NCBI GenBank assembly: GCA_029817715.1
Contig: JARUPY010000134.1
Coordinates: 310,001 to 374,000 of the forward strand
DNA: 64,000 nucleotides
Direction: 5' to 3'
Origin: Melastoma dodecandrum
Taxonomy: Eukaryota; Streptophyta; Magnoliopsida; Myrtales; Melastomataceae
In this document: positions 58,431-64,000 of the stretch, one piece after another
Layout: each line of letters starts with the position of its first letter
Numbering within the stretch: position 1 is the first letter of the stretch
The notes under the pieces: generated by a model
Databases searched by the model: none
The model's input: only the letters and a program-made list of their open reading frames with translations
What the model was told of the DNA's origin: nothing
Made by a program: the position numbers and the translations under genes

Positions 58431-61400
58431 TATGTCAATTACGAAGAAAGCAGTTTCCTGCTCGTGTCTTCCAACGCCTAAATGCACAGAGCATATCCCC
58501 AGGCATTTGGACTTCCTCCCATTAAAGCCGCTTACAGCCACGTCGGTTCGCACCAACTCGCTAGGCTTGTACCCAAGTAGTCTAAACTTGGTGAGTGGGA
58601 GAACATTGACGGTGGCGCCGTTGTCTATTAAGACTCGACCTACCAAAACACCGTCAAAGGTGGTTGCGATATATAACGAGTGCATGTGCTGTTTCATGCG
58701 ATCCGATGGTTTCCTCAGCCAGTGCAGAGGGAAGCCAGATGGAAAAGAAGTAACCTTAGAATCCAGGATTTTACCTTTCGGCGCCTCCGGCTTGTCGTTG
58801 CAGGCGAACTCCGCAGGAAAGGTGAGAGCGTTACAGCTCACAAGGGGCCCTTGTTCTGCGTTGAAGTCGCAGGGCCTGTCTCCTCGTAGAGGAGTGTAGT
58901 CGAAGCTTGAGCCCGGGTTTTCCGAGTAATCAGTAGGCTCGACCCGTTCAGGCTCCGCGACTTGTTTCTCTGCGGCTTGGTTCCCTTCCGAGGGTGGCAT
59001 CGCAGGGGTCATCCTAGGTCTTTTTTGGGCGTGACTTAGACGCCTTTCCTTTCTCTTTTGAGCCCTTAAGGGGGGCGCAACCTTCCTTTCCACCTTCTGC
59101 CATTGAGACGAAGGGTTAAGGGCTTTGACGAATTTTGGTTTCTTAGAACCAAAAGGGAGTCGGCTTACCTCCACGAATCTGTCGTCGACTGGGTCATATC
59201 CCACCTGCACTGGAGTATTTTCTGGTCTATTCGAGGAAGGTTTGCTAGGGTTCGAATTACCTGTACCCTCGGGGCGGACCGCTTTCACCAGCATCTCCCC
59301 TTTTGCGGACAAGTCGACCAGCCGCAAGAAATAGTTGACGCAGCATGCTGTGCAGAGCTGGGTAATAAGTATCCGATTGTGGGCGATCAGCTTGCATTTC
59401 TGGCACAGTAGCTTCTCGTCCAAGAATTGGGCGATAGGAGGTCCCCTCCGCAATTCCTAGGGGTCGACTGTCTGTGACGCATATCGAGGCCTGCGACTTG
59501 CAGCCTGTTGGGGTCGGTCTACTCCCTTATACTCTTCCACAGGTCTTATCTCCTTGACAGGGGTAGTCCTAGTGTACCCCTGCTTGACGACTCTCTGGCC
59601 AGACGAGTCCATAAACTCAGGTCGCCGTGCCGGGCGTTCCGTACCCCGGGCGGCTGCCTCTCCATTCCCCCTATGCCCCTGGGAACCTCCTCTTCCTCCT
59701 CGCGAAGCCAGTCGGCGATCCACATTAGGAGGACTTTTGAGGACGTGAGAAGGTCCTCGGGGGGTAGTCAACGACATTGCTGCTTCCTCGAAAGGGGTCA
59801 GGTCATACCAGTCTTCTGTCTTACTGTCCAACAGGTACTTCTTAAATGTGTGGCATTGGTCCGTCGTGTGAGTGTCGTTTAGGTGCCAGTGGCAAAGCCA
59901 CTTGTCCCTTCCCTTCGGTAGGATGAAAACCCCACGCTCAGCCAGTCGCTTCATTAGGGCATTAGCCACTAAGGTCTCGCCAGTTGCTTGCAAATCCTGC
60001 GAGGGTATAGCAGAGTCGTTAATGACTTCTACAAGGTTAACCTCAGTGTCAAATATATCAAATGTATGAATGGCGACTTCGTCGCCAAATGGATTATCAT
60101 CCACCATGGCGACTTCATCGACTTCAAGAAAACAGAGCTCTTTAGACTCTATTAAATCCTGAATTATATTTCTAAAGGACAGACAGTCCTTGGTAGTATG
60201 GGTGAAGGAACCATGCCACTTGCAATAATTCCTACTTTGTTCCCTTTCTGTCTGAGGGACTCGATGACCAGGCTTAAGCCTGATCCTTTTCTTTTGATAA
60301 AGCCAGTCAAAAATGGCGTCGACTTTATCTGTGTCGAAGGAGTATTTCCTTTCCTCGGCATTTTTCTGGGAGGCTTTAGCTTTAGAATTTTTCCTAGTCA
60401 AGGGGTCACATATAGTCGACTCTCCCTTAACAAACTCGGCCACTCGACTTCATAAGTATCGACTTGGTAGGCTCGAGTCAGCTTGACCTCTTCTGTTAGG
60501 AGCTGATAGTACTCAGTGGCTCTCCTTGCCAAATCATATAGATCGGCAAAGCGCTCCCCTTGTAGCTTTTTCCGGAAAGGAATGGACAACGCATTTAATG
60601 CGAGGAGCAACTGGTCTTTCTCCGGTATGGGAGGCCTACACCGTAATAAGGCCTTTCTAAGTTTCATTAAAAACTGCCCCGGGTGTTCCCCATTAGCCTG
60701 CCTAAGGCGCATAACCTCAAACATCGACATGGGGGTATCGAGTCGAGCAAAGGTTTTAACAAACATGGACTGCATCTGAGTCCATGAAGCTACTGACCCC
60801 GACGGCAAACTTGCATACCAGGTAAAGGCATCCCCGGTTAATGAGTTCGGGAAGAGCTTTAGTTTCCAGAAGTCATTCCCGGCCGCCTCGCCAAGTTGAT
60901 GAGTGAAGCGAGCAATATGCTCAAGTGGAGTCATTTCATCTTCGCCCGAGAAGCGAGTGAAGTCGGGCACCCTATAACCTCTAGGTAAAGGGAAATCCCT
61001 ATCAATGTACGCAGGATAAGGAGACCTGTATAAACAGGTGTCATCTCGCCGAGCTATTCCGGGGACCACTTACTCTATAACCTGAGTTATGGCCTCTCTT
61101 TTAAGTCTGGGGGTACACCGCCTATCGGCCCCTGCCCTGCGAGTCGAGTTGGCCTTAACGGGCTATACGGAGGCCTTTCTCCCATTGTTTGGCTCGTTGG
61201 ATCCCTTACATAAAATGAAGGCTCCTCACGATGATTACTACTCCGGGGTCCAGGTTCATAGGGATCTCCAACTGCGTCGACCATTGGCTCTTTTCCAGGG
61301 TGACGAGACGGAATAAAATCCTCCCCCCGATCTGTTTCCTCTTGGAAGTCATCTGCCTCATTCCAATACGTATTCGCTGGTCGATTACGTGAAGAAGAGG

Positions 61401-61845
61401 GTCGACCAGGGGGAACTAGATTCCCGGGTTCAAAGAGAGCATTCGTCCTTATCTCAGATTGCTCAAAAGTCACGTTACGTGGCCCTTGAGCAGTCCGACG
61501 AGCGTCTGCCATGAACGTAGACTCCCTAAAGGGGGCCTCTCTCATACGAGGTCTCACTCTTTCTTCGTCTCTCGGGCCAGAAAGACGCCCTATTAGAGTT
61601 TGGACATCCATTAGAATACCCTTCATATCAGTCAACTCCTGACGCACATCCCCCAATTCCTTGTAGAACTCCAGTCTCGAAATAAATTCGGACGGGGCAT
61701 GTGAATCAAAAGTGGACTGGTTTGTAGCTGCCTGGCCTCCTAGGGCCGGCGCTTCCAAGTCCATTCCCGGATGAAGTTCCTGGTCTTCCCCATCTAAGGG
61801 ATTCTGAGGCTCACGGCCAATAGTACTTCGAGTATTTCTCGGCAT
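58347..61845 (-). pseudogene. Tat element 2 gag-protease, broken
   Basis: The start is MPRNTRSTIG at 61845. Lesions in order: a frameshift near DLKRE (about 61095), TAA where element 1 has VLEQM (near 61073), a frameshift near YEVEWP (about 60445), and TAG at 59457-59459 before ELRRGPPIAQF. Between these, the gag domain (FTHQLGEAAGNDFWKLK), the knuckles CKWHGSFTHTTKDC and CHWHLNDTHTTDQC, and the protease motif IDNGATVNVLP are clear. It ends by fusion to antisense-leader DNA, giving a meaningless tail. Confidence 0.85.
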
Positions 61846-61870
61846 TTGAGACTAAGATTTTTTTTCTCTT

Positions 61871-61888
61871 CTCCCACTGTGGTCGCCA
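61871..61888 (-). other. Tat element 2 primer-binding site
   Basis: TGGCGACCACAGTGGGAG on the minus strand, identical to element 1, six bases inside the LTR. Confidence 0.75.
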
Positions 61889-61894
61889 AAAACG

Positions 61895-62901
61895 TGTTCG
61901 CGTATAGAACGGATCACGTCGGAAATATTTGGCAAAGGACTCACAGGAATTGGATTGTGGTCGCCAGTAAGAAGATGCACAATTTTATTCAAACAGAATG
62001 CAACTCTTACAATCTTGACGAATTAAGAACAGGGGCTTACAGCCATAAAAAAACGAAAAGGGAGCAAGTGGTGACAACGATGTGGAATCCTGTGACGGCG
62101 GAGAACTTGTGACGAAGGCCTTGGAAGCTCGCTCCGTCGGTGGCGGTCGCTGGCGGGAGGCTGTGACGAAGGCCCTACGAGCTCACTCCGTCGGTGGTGT
62201 CGCTGGCGGGGGGTTGACGGCAAAGGCCCTACGAGCTCACTCTGTCGGTGGAAGGGGAGTTGACCTATAAACCGGGTCAAGGTATCTAATTCCTAAGGTT
62301 GACGAACAAACTTCAGAGCTTTGGCTGTGTATGGTCGTGTCTTGTCTTGAAAAATTCCTCTGCTATATATAGAGGACTTGTACGTGTTTAACACGTAATA
62401 GATAGATCGTGTTGCATATCGTGTTATAGATCGTGATCCCTAATATCGTGGGAGTGTCTCAACAACCTCCTTGATATATGGGATCACGTTCCTGGATATT
62501 AGGATCAGTTACGATCCTTAACAAACGTGATTGAAAATGAATAAATTTATTCCAACCTTGTCGACTTGACTGATCTGTACGGACTACGACCGACTTGGTC
62601 GACTTATCCAGAATTCCGTCGACTTGACCCTACTAGTAGACTTAGCTACTGTTGAGTCATGTTGGTTGACTTTGATTACCATATTCCTTCGTCGTGAGTC
62701 AACCTAGTCGACTCCGTTCATAAATCGACTTAGTCGACTTCGTCATAAGTCGACCTAGTCGACTTCGTCATGGGTCGACCTAATCGACTTCGTCGTGAGT
62801 CGGCCTAGACGACTGTATCTTGGGCAGACTCGGAGTGTGACTTGAGTGATTACTGGGTTTCTGTTCTAAGCCCAGGCCCAAAATTATTTGCCATGTCAAC
62901 A
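61895..62901 (-). repeat. Tat element 2, 5' LTR
   Basis: 1007 bp with TG...CA ends. Contains three related units around CCTACGAGCTCACTCCGTCGG (62090-62250) and a TATATATAG box on the minus strand near 62360. Confidence 0.9.
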
Positions 62902-64000
62902 CTTCCATTTCAAAGTTAAGAATATTGCGACCCCAATAAGAACTGCCGAGGGAGCTGAAATGCCGACAGCAACCCACACTTTCGAGGAGCTCTTATTTCC
63001 TCTTTCTGCAGATGACAGCATTCAGAGAATTCAACTGCGGCCCTCCGCTATTTAACATTTTTGTAGAAGAATCACAGCTTCATATTAGTGCACCAGTTGG
63101 CAACAATCCATGATGGAAAAAACGTACCTGGTGGTGGAGATGGGAAAGGGGCGTGTATGGAGTTGAAGAAGCAAGAGTCGTTATACGCCACCTGACAACT
63201 AGGTGCCCAAACATATCCTTCTGAGCATCGTGGCTTCAAATCCCCTGTAACGGACACCAAGCAATCGCTACATTGTTGATCGCTCAGATCGGGGCTGCAC
63301 GTCACTGCCGCATACAAGGTGTATGGATCCCCCGGTATACTGTCCTGTGCATACTTCCGGAGGCCACCTTCGAGAACAACCACAGATCAAACGAAAACAA
63401 CAAAGTCAAAGAGAACTCTCTAGCAAAAGCTCTCCATTCCATGCTTCGGAAGGCAACAAGAGGACATGATATCGATACCTATTTCCAAATTTGTCATATC
63501 TAAATTGAATTAATTTAGCGGCAGTAATTTGTATCTTTAGTTTCTGTTGGGGATGCCAGAGGAGATTCCTCCACCTCTGTTGCTATAATTCATAATAGTG
63601 ATACCTGAAGCGGCTTGACTGCCCAAATCGTTTAGCAGCTGCTTAAGGACGTTCTTAAAACCGTCCCAATTGATTGCAGGAGCACAATCCCGGTACCAAA
63701 AGTGTGCATCTGACACCACGCCATACATGGAACCGTTTGAGTACTTCAGAGTGCATTCGTCCCGGAACAGGACTGCCTGTTTATATCGTGGACACATTTG
63801 CCTGATCTCGAATGCAGCAATGTTGAGACATGACCGGCAAGCATCGGGGGTTTGATCTCCACGGCAGTAACCCATCACCTCCACGACGTCTGAACTCTGT
63901 GGAACACTTGTTGAGGCATTGAAGAGGCCGTCATCATTCAAGGTACTGGAGTTTGTTGTAGCAATGGAGCCGAGAAGGTAGTCGAGGTAATATTGGAAGG

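Larger units (their letters stand above)
57587..62901 (-). mobile_element. Deleted Tat-lineage Gypsy element inserted in CRK-F exon 3
   Basis: Related to Tat element 1 by PBS, LTR start (TGTTCGCG), PPT, gag and protease. Minus-strand order: 5' LTR (62901-61895), PBS, gag and protease in fragments, a 5' piece of the antisense gene's leader, PPT, and a shortened 3' LTR (58245-57587). The protease frame breaks off after FFVID at about 58430 and joins antisense-leader sequence, so all of pol and the antisense gene are deleted. Over the 659 bp shared by the LTRs I count 11 differences, fewer per base than in element 1, so this is the younger insertion. Confidence 0.9.
55996..64000 (-). pseudogene. 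CRK-F: CRK gene split by a Gypsy insertion; 5' end beyond the window
   Basis: Exons left of the insertion: 57453-57329, 57174-56964, 56887-56650, 56570-56420 and 56331-55996, plus the end of exon 3 (57586-57577). Right of it: exon 3 start (63005-62902), exon 2 (63367-63128) and exon 1 (63605 to beyond 64000). Tat element 2 sits in exon 3 just after the TM helix (ISAPSAVLIGVAIFLTL), flanked by CTTCC. DUF26 motifs CRGDQTPDACRSC and CSPDLSDQQCSDC are intact. The kinase has [22 protein letters not shown] and APEY, but the catalytic loop reads HRDLKASI: the metal-binding Asn of HRDxxxxN is Ile. No other stop or frameshift was seen. The left part alone could not make a receptor. Confidence 0.88.

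Noticed and set aside
62082..62270. Plus-strand frame with repeated ALRAHSVGG peptides
   Set aside because: Tandem units inside the Tat element 2 LTR; not a gene.

Overview
This window is nuclear DNA from a eudicot plant. Its genes carry short GT-AG introns, it holds a cluster of plant-specific cysteine-rich receptor-like kinases (CRKs), and it is crowded with LTR retrotransposons of plant Copia and Tat-type Gypsy lineages. The species cannot be read from the sequence; a woody dicot such as a member of the Myrtales would be an unsupported guess.

The backbone is a tandem CRK array with every copy on the minus strand. Four copies have complete, phase-consistent exon sets: CRK-A (1389-4061), CRK-B (11633-14145), CRK-I (39848-42494) and CRK-C (49750-52229). 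Each encodes a signal peptide, two DUF26 (Gnk2) domains with C-x8-C-x2-C motifs, one transmembrane helix and a Ser/Thr kinase with the HRD, DFG and APE motifs. A fifth CRK start sits at the left edge (1-163). The rest are broken copies: exon 7-8 relics (4660-5215), an LTR-interrupted pseudogene (5994-7440), CRK-D (15744-18290, premature stop), CRK-E (exons 7-8 only), a lone exon 8 (37567-37954), relics at 53512-55350, and CRK-F (55996 to the right edge), which is split by a retrotransposon. The order B-D-E at 11.6-18.9 kb is repeated as C-D'-F at 49.7-64 kb, which implies a segmental duplication. CRK-C is a mosaic: exons 1-6 match B, while exons 7-8 match the I-type copies.

Transposons fill the gaps. 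A very young Copia element (7569-11484, 420-bp LTRs with two differences seen) lacks nearly all of its reverse transcriptase and RNase H. A long LTR of a second Tat/Ogre-like element (18909-21766) truncates CRK-E. A complete 12.8-kb Tat-type Gypsy element (24624-37411, TSD CAATG) carries gag-pro-pol with two RNase H domains on the minus strand and, on the opposite strand between pol and the 3' LTR, a decayed spliced gene of the plant-mobile-domain type. A deletion relative of this element (57587-62901) sits inside CRK-F exon 3.

Between CRK-I and CRK-C lie a plus-strand serpin pseudogene (about 43405-44025), a duplicated unidentified segment, and an F-box/LRR/FBD gene with a nonsense codon in the F-box (46449-48772). 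A second, partial copy of the FBD segment lies at 23.1-24.4 kb.

Functionally, the intact CRKs should be plasma-membrane receptor kinases of defence or stress signalling (family knowledge). The window shows such a cluster diversifying by tandem duplication, partial conversion, deletion fusion and transposon insertion.
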